Source of the DNA: Thalassotalea crassostreae
Lineage (GTDB): Bacteria > Pseudomonadota > Gammaproteobacteria > Enterobacterales > Alteromonadaceae
Direction: 5' to 3'
DNA length: 64,000 bases
Assembly: GCF_001831495.1 (NCBI RefSeq)
Contig: NZ_CP017689.1
Location: 2,170,001 to 2,234,000, forward strand
The notes beneath the pieces are model-generated. The model was not told the origin of the DNA. It was given only the letters and a program-made list of their open reading frames with translations, and ran no database searches. Positions 19,039-28,617 of the stretch are shown here, piece by piece (position 1 is the first letter of the stretch; every line of letters starts with the position of its first letter). Position numbers and translations under genes: made by a program.

Positions 19039-19809
19039 ATGGCTAAATTATTTATTAAAAAAATCCTTATTATTGTTAGCGCATTCGCTCTAACTGCCCA
19101 TGCTGAGTCTGCTCCTGTAGTTAATGCAATTGACGACTTTACCGCAAAATATAACATTGTCCATGGCGGTGATATAAAAGGTAAAGCGGTCAGAAAACTC
19201 AAAACCAGAGACAATGGCGATATCGAATTTAGTTATCGTACTGATATTGAATGGATGATATTTAGTGATCACCGCAATGAAGAAACGGTCAATCAAGTAG
19301 TTGACGGTGTTGTTATTCCAAAACTTTATATCTCAAGTCGAGAAGGCACTGGCTCAGACAAGTATTATGGCTGGTCTTACGATTACGCTAAAAAAACCGC
19401 AACTAATTTAAAAAAGAAAAAACCAAAACCTCAAGAGGTAGAATGGCCTGAAGGATTACAAAGTAAATTAAGCTTTCATCTTCAATCACGTTTTAATCTA
19501 ATCAATAATCGCAAAAACTTTAATTTTGAAGTGATCAGTACCAACGGAAAAATCAAAAATTATAATTTTGAATATATTGGTAAAGAAGATTTAATGTTGC
19601 CTTATGGCAATATTGAAGCAATCAAACTTAAACGAAAAAAACCAGACAGTAAACAAGTGACTTATGTCTGGTTCGCGCCGTCACTTAATTATTTAATGGT
19701 AAAGTTATATCTATACGAGAGCGACTTTAAGCAATTTCATGCCGAGCTAGTTTCAGTAACAGATGACACGATTAAAGCCGAAGTCGAACCAACATCTGAG
19801 GTTAAATAA
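19039..19809 (+). CDS. DUF3108 domain-containing exported protein
   Basis: A 256-residue protein with a signal peptide (MAKLFIKKILIIVSAFALTA, cleavage near AHA). The body matches DUF3108, a predicted periplasmic beta-rich family often found after purN. The start at 19039 has AGGA five bases upstream and begins the signal peptide, so it is preferred over an earlier in-frame codon at 18988. The 3' end overlaps the convergent amidotransferase gene by 8 bp. Function is unknown. Confidence 0.85.
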   Translation: MAKLFIKKILIIVSAFALTAHAESAPVVNAIDDFTAKYNIVHGGDIKGKAVRKLKTRDNGDIEFSYRTDIEWMIFSDHRNEETVNQVVDGVVIPKLYISSREGTGSDKYYGWSYDYAKKTATNLKKKKPKPQEVEWPEGLQSKLSFHLQSRFNLINNRKNFNFEVISTNGKIKNYNFEYIGKEDLMLPYGNIEAIKLKRKKPDSKQVTYVWFAPSLNYLMVKLYLYESDFKQFHAELVSVTDDTIKAEVEPTSEVK

Positions 19810-20590
19810 TCGCTTCTGGCTGCCCTACTATTTCACCACCGACAAAAGCTAACCAGTTACCTTGCTGCATTTTGAACCATTGCTCATCTATGGTTAATGG
19901 CTCGGTGGCAATAACTGTCACTATATCGTTTTCTGTAGTTTCTTTCTTAAAATCTATGGCGACATCAGCGTCAAGTAACTTGGCAGGTCCAAATGGTGCT
20001 CGACGGGTTATCCAATGCAATTTAGTCGCACAATAAGCGAAAATAAACTCACCATCAGATAAAATCAAATTAAACACGCCAAACCGGGCAACACGTTGCG
20101 ATAGTTGTCCTAAATATCGATATAGCGCGGAATCATCAGGTCTTTGATCGCCAAAATTAAGCCTTAACTGCTCTAAAATCCAAACAAATGCTTGTTCTGA
20201 GTCCGTGCTGCCAATCGACAATAATTTGTGGGTCGATAATGCTTCTTTATACCCCGCTAACTGACCATTATGTGCATAGGTAAAGTTCCTTCCCCATAAT
20301 TCGCGAGTAAAAGGATGGGTATTTTCTAGACAAACTGCACCGGCATTTGCCTGGCGAATATGACAAACAACCGCCTTGCTTTTTATTGGATAGTTACTAA
20401 CCAAATCAGCAATTTCAGATTGATGACTAGGCTGCGGATCCTTAAATGTTCGACAACCTTTACCTTCATAAAAAGTTATCCCCCAACCGTCTTTATGCGG
20501 CCCGGTATTCCCGCCTCGTTGCATCAATCCAGCAAAACTAAAACATATATCAGTTGGTACATTGGCACTCATCGCCAACAGTTCACACAT
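19802..20590 (-). CDS. Class II glutamine amidotransferase, YafJ family
   Basis: A 262-residue Ntn-type amidotransferase. The N-terminal C2 (MCELLAMSAN), exposed after Met removal, is the nucleophile. The family pattern continues with GPHKDGWGITFY, VCHIRQANAG and ENTHPF. Only the glutaminase half is present; no synthase domain follows. YafJ proteins have no firmly established physiological substrate. The 3' end overlaps the DUF3108 gene on the opposite strand. Confidence 0.9.
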   Translation of the reverse strand: MCELLAMSANVPTDICFSFAGLMQRGGNTGPHKDGWGITFYEGKGCRTFKDPQPSHQSEIADLVSNYPIKSKAVVCHIRQANAGAVCLENTHPFTRELWGRNFTYAHNGQLAGYKEALSTHKLLSIGSTDSEQAFVWILEQLRLNFGDQRPDDSALYRYLGQLSQRVARFGVFNLILSDGEFIFAYCATKLHWITRRAPFGPAKLLDADVAIDFKKETTENDIVTVIATEPLTIDEQWFKMQQGNWLAFVGGEIVGQPEAII

Positions 20591-20720
20591 TTCATATCCT
20601 TAACGCAAATTAGTAAGTAACACATTCTATAGCTGAACTATAATTTATGTCGGTAATTAATGTAAACAATTCGTTAAAATTTTAATTGAATTTGTACCCG
20701 TATCAGTCTATGCTTTAACT

Positions 20721-20737
20721 AAGTGGTCAGACCTGTA
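20721..20737. promoter_or_regulatory. FadR-like operator upstream of fadE
   Basis: The sequence AAGTGGTCAGACCTGT, with core TGGTCAGACC at 20724-20733, matches the known FadR operator pattern (TGGTCnGACC) and lies about 30 bp before the fadE start. In enterics FadR represses fadE until long-chain acyl-CoA binds. The regulator gene itself is not in the window. Confidence 0.6.
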
Positions 20738-20764
20738 AGATTTAAGTAGTACGAGGAAGTAGTT

Positions 20765-23263
20765 ATGGAGTTTTCAATTTGGTTAGCTATATCGATAGCT
20801 GCGACATTTTATTTAGCGTATCACCGCACATCTTTAGGCGTATTTACTACCGTATATACAGCGCTAATGTTGCTCGGTACATTTTTTGATTTTACCGGCT
20901 TATTTAGTTGGATTATTTTTCTTTTAATTGCCCTTCCGCTCAATGTTTCGAGCCTTCGTCAGCAATTAATCAGTGAAAAGTTACTTAGAGCATTTCAAAA
21001 AATAATGCCACAAATGTCGAGCACAGAACGAGAAGCTCTTAACGCAGGTACAACTTGGTTTGAAGCAGAATTATTTAAAGGCGACCCAAACTGGGATAAG
21101 CTGCACAAATATCCACAACCTAGACTCAGTAAAGAAGAGCAAGACTTCCTTAACGGCCCAGTCGAAGAAGTTTGTCGATTATGTGACGACTGGCAAACAA
21201 CTCACGAACTAGCAGACTTGTCACCAGAGGTATGGCAGTACCTTAAAGATAATAAATTCTTCGCCATGATTATTAAAAAGCAATATGGTGGCCTCGAATT
21301 TAGCGCCTATGCACAATCGCGTGTTTTACAAAAGTTAAGTGGCTGTTCAATTGTTTTAGCAAGTACCGTTGGTGTACCTAACTCATTAGGACCTGGAGAA
21401 TTATTGCAGCATTACGGTACTAAGGAACAACAAGACCATTATTTACCAAGATTAGCGACCGGTGAAGAAATTCCCTGTTTCGCTTTAACTAGCCCTGAAG
21501 CTGGTTCTGATGCCGGTGCGATCCCTGATTTTGGCGTTGTTTGTAAAGGCGAATACGACGGTGAAGAAGTGATCGGTATGCGTTTAACCTGGGATAAGCG
21601 TTATATTACCTTAGCCCCTGTTGCAACAATTCTTGGTCTCGCTTTCAAATTATACGATCCGGAAAATCTCATCGGTAAAGAGACAGATTTAGGCATTACT
21701 TGTGCATTAATTCCAACAGATATTGATGGCATAAAAATTGGCCGTCGTCACTTCCCTCTTAATGTACCGTTCCAAAACGGTCCGACCCAAGGCGAAGATA
21801 TATTTGTGCCACTAGATTTTATTATCGGTGGCAAAGAAATGGCTGGTCAGGGATGGCGCATGCTGGTTGAATGTTTGTCTGTAGGTAGAGCAATTACCTT
21901 ACCTTCAAACGCTGCAGGCGGCGTGAAATCTATGGCTTTAGCAACCGGTGCATACAGTCGTATACGCCGTCAGTTCAAGCTACCGATTGGTAAACTTGAA
22001 GGTGTTGAAGAAGCGTTAGCCCGTATTGGAGGTAATGCTTATTTAATGGACGCCGTTACTACCATGTCTACAGGTTCAATCGACTTAGGTGAGAAACCTT
22101 CCGTCGTATCTGCGATTTGTAAGTATCATTTAACAGAGAAAATGCGTTCTTGTATTAGTGATGCTATGGACATTCATGGTGGCAAAGGTATCTGTTTAGG
22201 TCCAAACAATTATTTAGGTCGAGGATATCAAGGTGCTCCAATTGCGATCACAGTTGAAGGAGCGAATATTCTTACCCGAAACATGATCATATACGGTCAA
22301 GGCGCGATTCGCTGTCATCCATACGTTTATGCAGAATTAGAAGCAGCAAACAACGATGACTTTACTGAAGCATTGCATGACTTTGATGAAGCATTATTTG
22401 GTCATATCGGATTTACCATTTCAAATTTAGTTCGTTCGATTTCATTTTCGTTTGGTGGTTGGCGCTTAATTGGCACACCATTTAAAGACAGTACGATGAA
22501 ATACTACAAACACATAACTCGCTTTAGCTCAAACTTGGCGCTTCTTTCGGATCTATCTATGGCGTCTCTAGGCGGCGATTTAAAACGAAAAGAAAGAGTA
22601 TCTGCGCGTTTAGGAGACATGTTAAGTTATCTTTATCTTGCCGCAGCGACATTAAAACGTTTTCAAGATGAAGGTCGACAACAAGAAGACCTGCCACTAT
22701 TGCATTGGGCGATGAGAGACAGTTTGTTTAAGTGTCAGCAAGCGATGATTGATGTTTGTGATAACTTTCCAAATGCAATGTTAGGAAAAGCATTTAAATT
22801 GCTTGTCATCCCATTTGGCGCAAGTTTGAAGAAACCTTCAGACATACTCGATCACCAAGTTGCGCAATTATTGCAGGCCCCTTCTGCAGCGCGCACACGA
22901 TTAGGTGCAGGGCAATATTTAGGTGAAGATAAAGAAAACCCGTTTGGATTACTCGAGTTGACGTTGAAGCATATGATAGTGAGTGAAAAAATTATTGCTG
23001 ATTTAAGCAAAGCTAGCGGTAAACATTATCGTATGATTAATTTAGATCAAGTAGCTGAACAAGCGCTTGAAAATCAGTTAATTAATAAAGATGAAGCGGA
23101 ACACTTAATTGCTACTGAAGCATTGAGAAAATCTGTGATTAATGTTGATGACTTTGACCCTATGGATCTTGTTATAGACAAAGAAGCACATATTGCTAAT
23201 GAAAAAGCTAGGTTAAAAAGTAGCAACCTAAAAAATAGTAAAGCTGACCATAAAGCAGCTTAA
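20765..23263 (+). CDS. fadE: Acyl-CoA dehydrogenase FadE
   Basis: An 832-residue protein close in size to E. coli FadE. Two to three N-terminal hydrophobic helices (residues 1-65) are followed by an acyl-CoA dehydrogenase core ([21 protein letters not shown] region and the conserved MDIHGGKGI segment), then the C-terminal FadE-specific domain. It catalyses the first step of fatty-acid beta-oxidation at the membrane. The FadR-like site upstream fits acyl-CoA-responsive control. It is monocistronic with its own terminator. Confidence 0.96.
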   Translation: MEFSIWLAISIAATFYLAYHRTSLGVFTTVYTALMLLGTFFDFTGLFSWIIFLLIALPLNVSSLRQQLISEKLLRAFQKIMPQMSSTEREALNAGTTWFEAELFKGDPNWDKLHKYPQPRLSKEEQDFLNGPVEEVCRLCDDWQTTHELADLSPEVWQYLKDNKFFAMIIKKQYGGLEFSAYAQSRVLQKLSGCSIVLASTVGVPNSLGPGELLQHYGTKEQQDHYLPRLATGEEIPCFALTSPEAGSDAGAIPDFGVVCKGEYDGEEVIGMRLTWDKRYITLAPVATILGLAFKLYDPENLIGKETDLGITCALIPTDIDGIKIGRRHFPLNVPFQNGPTQGEDIFVPLDFIIGGKEMAGQGWRMLVECLSVGRAITLPSNAAGGVKSMALATGAYSRIRRQFKLPIGKLEGVEEALARIGGNAYLMDAVTTMSTGSIDLGEKPSVVSAICKYHLTEKMRSCISDAMDIHGGKGICLGPNNYLGRGYQGAPIAITVEGANILTRNMIIYGQGAIRCHPYVYAELEAANNDDFTEALHDFDEALFGHIGFTISNLVRSISFSFGGWRLIGTPFKDSTMKYYKHITRFSSNLALLSDLSMASLGGDLKRKERVSARLGDMLSYLYLAAATLKRFQDEGRQQEDLPLLHWAMRDSLFKCQQAMIDVCDNFPNAMLGKAFKLLVIPFGASLKKPSDILDHQVAQLLQAPSAARTRLGAGQYLGEDKENPFGLLELTLKHMIVSEKIIADLSKASGKHYRMINLDQVAEQALENQLINKDEAEHLIATEALRKSVINVDDFDPMDLVIDKEAHIANEKARLKSSNLKNSKADHKAA

Positions 23264-23287
23264 GCGATATAAAGTATATTGAATGTT

Positions 23288-23320
23288 AAAGAGCTCGCCA
23301 TTGGCGAGCTCTTTTTTTAT
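23288..23320 (+). terminator. Rho-independent terminator of fadE
   Basis: A 12-bp stem (AAAGAGCTCGCC with GGCGAGCTCTTT), an ATT loop and a T-run. The A-run on the other side also lets it serve the convergent DUF4136 gene. Confidence 0.9.
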
Positions 23321-23335
23321 CAAATAGTTTTAGCT

Positions 23336-23899
23336 TCATTCTACTGCAGTCACTTGCGGTGGAAATTCTTTAAATATCGCTTCAATTATAAGCCTTACAG
23401 CTTCATCTCGTTCTTTAGCATTGTCATAATTCTTAATTCTTTGCGAAAGACTGCTACGCCAAACCGTCTTAGCGGTCTTATTATCAATGACATCAACGAT
23501 AAGTGTGCCTTCAGTATACTGCCTAACGTCTACTGTAGAAGCAGTGCCTATCGTTCGATAACGACACCTATAACAATTTGCTACCACGCTCATCGGGATC
23601 GTAGTTACTTGAGTTCTATCTTTAGTAAAGACGAAATATTGAATCTTTACATCAGCATCTTTTTCAACGGAAGTCGCGAAACCTTTACTATTAAGGTTTG
23701 CTGCAATCGCGTTATTTATGCGATCTCGGTTGATATCACTTAACATTGGATTTTCCACTGATACATCACCGACAATATTATAGGTTTTTACAGAAGTAAA
23801 ATCGTAATCTACACTGTAATCAGTTTCAGCGTTTAAGGTAGTAGTGCATGCGGATAACAGCATAAGAACCGGTAAAATAGCCAATTTCATTGTTTTCAT
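23336..23899 (-). CDS. DUF4136 lipoprotein
   Basis: A 187-residue lipoprotein (lipobox LLSAC, cysteine near residue 18) with the DUF4136 layout: a YDFTSVKTYNI strand at the start and GTLIVDVIDNKTAKTVWRS near the C-terminus. A second in-frame Met lies three residues downstream and cannot be excluded. An unusual CYRCRY pair sits mid-protein. Function is unknown; the family is common among envelope lipoproteins of marine bacteria. Confidence 0.85.
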   Translation of the reverse strand: MKTMKLAILPVLMLLSACTTTLNAETDYSVDYDFTSVKTYNIVGDVSVENPMLSDINRDRINNAIAANLNSKGFATSVEKDADVKIQYFVFTKDRTQVTTIPMSVVANCYRCRYRTIGTASTVDVRQYTEGTLIVDVIDNKTAKTVWRSSLSQRIKNYDNAKERDEAVRLIIEAIFKEFPPQVTAVE

Positions 23900-24228
23900 A
23901 AATATTTTTTCATCAAACTAAAGTTAATATTATGATAGTGGTTAATCATCGATTTTCCTACTAAATGTTTGACACATAATTCGCTTTTCACGATATAAAC
24001 TGAACATATAGTCGATACTAGATCAGTGACCATTGACATGAATTTAGTCCTGTACTAACAACAGAGCAGCGATTTTCTGCGCTAATCTCTACATGCATAA
24101 TGTGAAAAAATGGTAATAGAAGCTGCGATTTTTGATGAAACCTGTTTACTTTAGTTAAGCTATCAAAATGTTATCAATTACTGATTTAGTAAGTATTTAA
24201 GTAATTCATATTATCACGGCTTAGATAC
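23900..24228. other. Intergenic region between the DUF4136 and M16 genes
   Basis: About 330 bp, AT-rich. I see no coding region or RNA gene. It contains the upstream region of the DUF4136 gene. Confidence 0.4.
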
Positions 24229-24229
24229 A

Positions 24230-24257
24230 AAAAACGCCTGAAATATCAGGCGTTTTT
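24230..24257 (-). terminator. Terminator of the M16 peptidase gene
   Basis: A 12-bp perfect stem (AAAAACGCCTGA with TCAGGCGTTTTT) and a 4-nt loop, about 25 bp past the end of the minus-strand gene. Confidence 0.88.
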
Positions 24258-24281
24258 GGGTTTTATATTAAAAGCAATTAA

Positions 24282-26918
24282 TTACTTTTTAAGTTTTGCA
24301 AAGTCACCAGCTTTAAAGGCATTAATGTCTAAAGAGCCGATATATTTATTAAAGGCTGCATTGACATCTTCAAGGGTCAACTTCTGTACGTCTTCGATTT
24401 GTTGGTCATAACGACCTAAATCTTCATCTAATTTACTTGCGCGCTGTAACACACCAGCAATGTATTCATCACTAGCCCAAGCATGGTTTCTACTGCTAAT
24501 AAACCCTTTTACCGCTTGGTCCAATTCTTCAGCGGTAAAACCATCGGCTACCACTTTTGCAGCCTCTTCTTTGTACGCTGCGACAACGTTATCCATGTTT
24601 TCTGGTGCAGAAATAGCTGCAGCATAATACATACCTTGAGTATCTAAGCTATTAACTTGCATGCCAGCGCCAACCGTATAACTATAACCTTCTTTAACAC
24701 GAATGCGTGCACCGATACGTGAAGAGAATGAATCGCCTCCAAAGATCGTAGTAGCCATTTTTAGTGCTAAGTAATCTTCATGATTAACATTCATAGTGAT
24801 TGGGTTAATTATATATAACTGCGCATTTGCTTTGTCTGGCGTCTCAGTACTTATCGTTAAACCGGTAGTTTGTTTCATGCTACTTGTCATGTACTCGTAC
24901 TCTGTATCATTAACAAAGCCAGATAATTGCTTATGCAGTTGTGCAGATATTTTGTCTGAATCAACATCACCAACAATGGCAATATGACCATTAACAATAT
25001 TAGTATGACTGCGGTACAAACTTTCTAATTCTGATGACGTAATCGCTTTTGTAGCAGCAATTCTTTCATCTAAAGTCATATATGCTTTTGGATGCCCTTT
25101 CGGGTAGTTAGCAAGCGCTTCTTTAAAGCTATTACCAGCAACCTTTGATGGATCATTGCGCTCTGACTCAATTCTAGCAATCGAACTACGCTTCATTACT
25201 TCTAACTCATTTCCTGGGAATGTTGGCGCCGCCATGATTTCACCAAATAACGCAATAGTTGCATCTAAGTTAGATTTGTCTGTACTTATCGCTACGTCAG
25301 TTGAACCTGCCGATGTTGCGATATTAATAGAGCTTTTTAATTGGTCTAGCTTGCTAACAATTTCTTCTTTTGAATACTTTGCATTGCCCTTTTTCAACAA
25401 TGCTCCAACATAACCAATTGCACTGCCTTTATATGCTAAGTTTTCAGCAGTACCACTTGGAAAGTGCATTTTTATTATGATTTGTTCGCCGCGAAGCACT
25501 TTCGGGTAAACGTTTATCTTTGTCCCTTCTGCCCATTGCGACTTTATTAAACGATTTTTAATGTTAGCCACCGTGTTGTCGTACACTTCGCCCGCAGTAG
25601 CAACTGCATTACCTTTAAAATCTTTCAGCAATTCAGTTAAATCAGGAGCAGCTGGAATTTCAGCGCGAACTGGTTTTTCAGTTGGAATAAAGCGTCCTAC
25701 AGTGCGGTTACTTCGAATAAGGTACTTTTCTGCTGCTTGCACTTGCTCTAAAGTGGTGCGTGCAACAACATCTCTTGAATAAAAAGCTTGACGATAATCG
25801 CCTAGTGAAATGTATTCAGAAAGCGCCATTCCAACGCCAGTAACACTGCGTAATGCTTGTTCTATTTGGCGAGCCATTTTTGCTTTTGCCAAATCAACTT
25901 CTTGTTGTGTAATTGGGTTATCTTTGAGGTTTTCTACAATATTAATTAATTCATCTTCCATTACTGCAATATCTGAATCTTTATTGCCTTCAACAAAAAG
26001 CAAAAACTGTGAACTATCTTTTAAATCAAAGGTGAAATTAGATGCACTTGTAGCGATCCCCTTTTCAACCAATGATTTTTGTAAGCGGCCACGAGTAGCG
26101 TCACCTAAAATTTCAGTCAATATCTGCAAAGCACCTGCTTCAGCGTGTAACGCTGATGGTGTATGGTAAGACAAGCCAACAATAGGCAAATTCCCTACGC
26201 GACGAATATTTATGGTGCGTTCGCCATCTTGCGTTGGCTCCACAGTATAAAGTGGCTCAATCGGCTTTTCAGGTTTTGCAATAGCACCAAAGTGTTTTTC
26301 AACTAACGCCTTGGTTTTTTCCTTATCGAATCGACCAGCAATTGTCACAACTGCATTATCTGGACGATAATGCTTTTTATAGAACTCTCGTAATCGTTGG
26401 AAAGGGAAGTTTTCTACATCACTACGGGCACCAATCGTGCTGTTACCATAGTTATGCCAAATAAACGCGGTTGAAGACATACGAGCCATTAACATACGGA
26501 ATGAATTCGTTTCGTTACGCTCCATTTCGTTGCGAACAACTGTCATTTCACTCTTCAAATCTTCTTCGGTAAATGTCGCATTAACCATACGGTCAGCTTC
26601 CATGCCAATCGCCCATTCAAGGCTATCTTCATTTGCGTCAAACGTTTCAAAGTAATTTGTTCGATCTAGCCATGTAGATGCATTTTTACCCATGCCACGT
26701 TTTTTGAATTCCTTATCAATAGACTTATAATTTGTCGAACCTTTAAACAACATATGCTCAAGTAAGTGCGCCATGCCGGTTTCACCATAATACTCGTGTC
26801 TTGAACCTACGCGGTAAGTAACATTAACTAAAGTTTTTGGTTGTGATGGATCAGGGTAAAATAAAACCTTCATACCATTTTGAAGCATATACTCATCAAT
26901 ACCTTCAACATTTCGCAC
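24282..26918 (-). CDS. M16-family zinc peptidase (insulinase/PqqL type), main frame of a frameshifted lipoprotein gene
   Basis: The 878-residue body has two M16 repeats. The first carries the inverted zinc motif H51-L-L-E54-H55 and a downstream glutamate (about E131, VVRNEMERNE); the second half is the inactive clamp. This frame opens at a GTG with no ribosome-binding site and no export signal. A signal peptide with lipobox lies immediately upstream in another frame, one extra base away, so the gene as sequenced is split. If the shift is real, secretion is lost or depends on reinitiation; if it is a sequencing error, this is one lipoprotein gene (24282-27051) of about 922 residues. Confidence 0.88.
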   Translation of the reverse strand: MRNVEGIDEYMLQNGMKVLFYPDPSQPKTLVNVTYRVGSRHEYYGETGMAHLLEHMLFKGSTNYKSIDKEFKKRGMGKNASTWLDRTNYFETFDANEDSLEWAIGMEADRMVNATFTEEDLKSEMTVVRNEMERNETNSFRMLMARMSSTAFIWHNYGNSTIGARSDVENFPFQRLREFYKKHYRPDNAVVTIAGRFDKEKTKALVEKHFGAIAKPEKPIEPLYTVEPTQDGERTINIRRVGNLPIVGLSYHTPSALHAEAGALQILTEILGDATRGRLQKSLVEKGIATSASNFTFDLKDSSQFLLFVEGNKDSDIAVMEDELINIVENLKDNPITQQEVDLAKAKMARQIEQALRSVTGVGMALSEYISLGDYRQAFYSRDVVARTTLEQVQAAEKYLIRSNRTVGRFIPTEKPVRAEIPAAPDLTELLKDFKGNAVATAGEVYDNTVANIKNRLIKSQWAEGTKINVYPKVLRGEQIIIKMHFPSGTAENLAYKGSAIGYVGALLKKGNAKYSKEEIVSKLDQLKSSINIATSAGSTDVAISTDKSNLDATIALFGEIMAAPTFPGNELEVMKRSSIARIESERNDPSKVAGNSFKEALANYPKGHPKAYMTLDERIAATKAITSSELESLYRSHTNIVNGHIAIVGDVDSDKISAQLHKQLSGFVNDTEYEYMTSSMKQTTGLTISTETPDKANAQLYIINPITMNVNHEDYLALKMATTIFGGDSFSSRIGARIRVKEGYSYTVGAGMQVNSLDTQGMYYAAAISAPENMDNVVAAYKEEAAKVVADGFTAEELDQAVKGFISSRNHAWASDEYIAGVLQRASKLDEDLGRYDQQIEDVQKLTLEDVNAAFNKYIGSLDINAFKAGDFAKLKK

Positions 26919-27051
26919 GAAATGTTAATGTTCCAGCTTGTTGCTGAGCCTGTACAACTTCAGTGGTTGCTAAATTATCATTTTTACAGCCTGAAAGACC
27001 TAATGCTAAAGTAACTGATAATCCGATTAAACTCGGTTTTAAAAATTTCAT
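26905..27051 (-). pseudogene. Out-of-frame lipoprotein signal segment of the M16 peptidase
   Basis: ATG at 27051 begins MKFLKPSLIGLSVTLALG and an LSGC lipobox (C22), then a Gln-rich linker ending in TLTF, after which it runs into RAKC and a TGA stop. Removing one base from the TTTC at 26919-26922 would join TLTF to VRNVEGIDEY of the peptidase frame. I therefore read it as the 5' end of the same gene, displaced by a +1 shift. Confidence 0.8.
26907..26926. repeat. Perfect 9-bp palindrome at the frameshift point
   Basis: AACATTTCG and CGAAATGTT flank a two-base centre. The palindrome lies exactly over the junction of the two reading frames, and removing the frame-shifting base would make it imperfect. 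Confidence 0.85.
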
Positions 27052-27690
27052 GAAATAACCTTATGTTAATTGTCACTGATCTAACACTCTTCACTTAATC
27101 TGAATTCTATTTTCTATATAAGCGAAAATATAGATCTTGTTTGCTTAATGCCTACCACACTATGCGTAGTTAATTTTTTATGTGTGTACCCTACCTAAAC
27201 TCACTGTATATGCAATTTAAAAGCACATAATAAACATATAATTTTATGTTTATATTTATCAAATTTTCATTAAGTCTTTGTTTTAAAAGGATATTTGTCA
27301 AAACAGTGAATTTTAAACAAATTGTAACCATTCATTTCATTGACTTTATTTTAACCAATAACTAGTCGCGTCAATGCGCTTTTTTACAATAATAATGTGA
27401 CACAACTATTCGTTGAATCCTGCCTAATCAAAAGAGCTGTAGCTTAGTAGTTATGTTGACCTCGCTTTTTCAATTTTATAGGCTCGTTATAACCTTTTAG
27501 AGGTTGCAGTGACTCATTAGATACAACTTGTGGTAATTAAAAATATTTTATTCATAGGCATGTTATAACCTGTGAGAGGTTCCATCCAAAAACATGATGG
27601 AATGATGTATATGGATGTACGAATGCAAATAGGTTCACGGATGAACGTTTTCTATTTGTGACGGCGCTATTTTTCAACATATGTGTGTTT
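27052..27690. other. Non-coding region between the M16 gene and the tRNA-Asp remnants
   Basis: About 640 bp without a credible coding region. It contains the M16 promoter region, two related 33-bp segments about 77 bp apart (from 27479 and 27556), each with an AACCT/AGGTT stem, and a 27595-27650 stretch (around TGGATGTACGAATGC) that looks like the dispersed intergenic repeats common in Colwelliaceae and Pseudoalteromonas. The last point is from memory of genome style. Confidence 0.45.
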
Positions 27691-27693
27691 CAG

Positions 27694-27734
27694 ATAGACC
27701 TTATAAAGAGTCTAACCAACTGAACTACCACTCG
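27694..27734 (-). pseudogene. tRNA-Asp remnant, 5' half only
   Basis: On the minus strand CGAGTGG, GTAGTTCAGTTGGTTAG (acceptor 5' strand and D-arm of tRNA-Asp) is followed by a CTCTTTATAAGGTCT insert and then unrelated sequence. The anticodon arm, T-arm and CCA end are missing. Confidence 0.7.
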
Positions 27735-27791
27735 GCAATTTTGTTTCTAATATGGTTTGGGAATTTAATGTTTAGATTTCGAAAACATAAT

Positions 27792-27888
27792 TGGCGGACA
27801 TGTTGTCGGGACTCGAACCCGCGACAAACAGACACCTGACAGGCCGCTAAGACCTTATAAAGAGCCTAACCAACTGAACTACCACTTG
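27792..27888 (-). pseudogene. Decayed tRNA-Asp copy
   Basis: It keeps the encoded CCA, the T-arm (GGGTTCGAGTCCCG), a GTC-like anticodon region mutated to CAG, and the D-arm. The acceptor stem no longer pairs (3-base insertion and substitutions) and about 20 extra bases are inserted between the D-arm and anticodon arm. Confidence 0.8.
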
Positions 27889-27946
27889 GTAATTATGTTT
27901 TAATATTGTTTTGAGTTTAAATCGGATTTTTTCTTGGAAAACATAA

Positions 27947-28136
27947 TTGGCGGACATGTTGTCCGGACTCGTATTCGAGGACAAGCTTTTTTAAACTGCA
28001 AATATGGGAGCTAAAGTCAGAGTTTAATAAGGAAAACATAATTGGCGGACATGTTGTCCGGACTCGTAATCGAGGACAAGCTTTTTTAAACTGCAAATAT
28101 GGGAGCTAAAGTCAGAGTTTAATAAGGAAAACATAA
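27947..28136. repeat. 95-bp tandem repeat (2 units) carrying tRNA-Asp 3'-end fragments
   Basis: Units 27947-28041 and 28042-28136 differ at one visible base (GTATTCGAGG against GTAATCGAGG). Each starts with the TTGGCGGACATGTTGTC segment derived from the tRNA-Asp CCA/acceptor end, then continues with unrelated sequence (GCAAATATGGGAGCTAAAGT). Confidence 0.9.
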
Positions 28137-28137
28137 T

Positions 28138-28230
28138 TGGCGGAGTGGACGGGACTCGAACCCGCGACAAACAGACACGTGACAGGCCGCTAAGACCTTA
28201 TAAGAGCCTAACCAACTGAACTACCACTCG
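28138..28230 (-). pseudogene. Decayed tRNA-Asp copy with an enlarged body
   Basis: About 93 nt instead of 77. It keeps CCA, the 3' acceptor strand, a perfect T-arm, the CCTGTCAC anticodon loop and the D-arm. Between D-arm and anticodon arm AATACC is replaced by GCTCTTATAAGGTCTTAGC, and the 3' side of the anticodon stem is changed. The anticodon stem cannot pair, so it is probably not a functional tRNA. Confidence 0.8.
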
Positions 28231-28287
28231 GTAATTTTGTTTCTAATATGGTTTGGGAATTTAATGTTTAGATTTGGAAAACATAAT

Positions 28288-28364
28288 TGGCGGAGTGGAC
28301 GGGACTCGAACCCGCGACCCCCGGCGTGACAGGCCGGTATTCTAACCAACTGAACTACCACTCC
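28288..28364 (-). tRNA. tRNA-Asp (GTC), copy 1
   Basis: 77 nt with encoded CCA. Acceptor GGAGTGG pairs with CCACTCC, the anticodon is GTC in CCTGTCACG, and the T-loop is TTCGAGT. It is the promoter-distal intact gene of a four-gene operon transcribed leftward, and is identical to the other three. Confidence 0.98.
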
Positions 28365-28409
28365 GCGCGTATGCTTGCATTGTGTAACGACAAATAATTT
28401 AATCAAAGT

Positions 28410-28486
28410 TGGCGGAGTGGACGGGACTCGAACCCGCGACCCCCGGCGTGACAGGCCGGTATTCTAACCAACTGAACTACCACTCC
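28410..28486 (-). tRNA. tRNA-Asp (GTC), copy 2
   Basis: 77-nt cloverleaf with CCA, identical to copy 1, separated from it by a 45-bp unrelated spacer. Confidence 0.98.
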
Positions 28487-28512
28487 GCGATAATTTGATT
28501 TGTTTTATAAAC

Positions 28513-28589
28513 TGGCGGAGTGGACGGGACTCGAACCCGCGACCCCCGGCGTGACAGGCCGGTATTCTAACCAACTGAACTACCACTCC
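28513..28589 (-). tRNA. tRNA-Asp (GTC), copy 3
   Basis: 77-nt cloverleaf with CCA, identical to the other intact copies; 26-bp spacer to copy 2. Confidence 0.98.
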
Positions 28590-28617
28590 GCAGAGATATA
28601 AAACTGATGAAAGAGAT

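Noticed and set aside
27432..27465. Possible additional tRNA (GAGCTGTAGCTTAGTAGTTA)
   Set aside because: It resembles a D-arm segment, but no matching acceptor, anticodon arm or T-arm can be folded around it.
27694..28364. Decayed tRNA 3' ends as integration (att) sites of a genomic island
   Set aside because: Decayed copies keep CCA ends, as att sites would, but no integrase or cargo genes are present at either array. Amplification and decay explain the pattern better.
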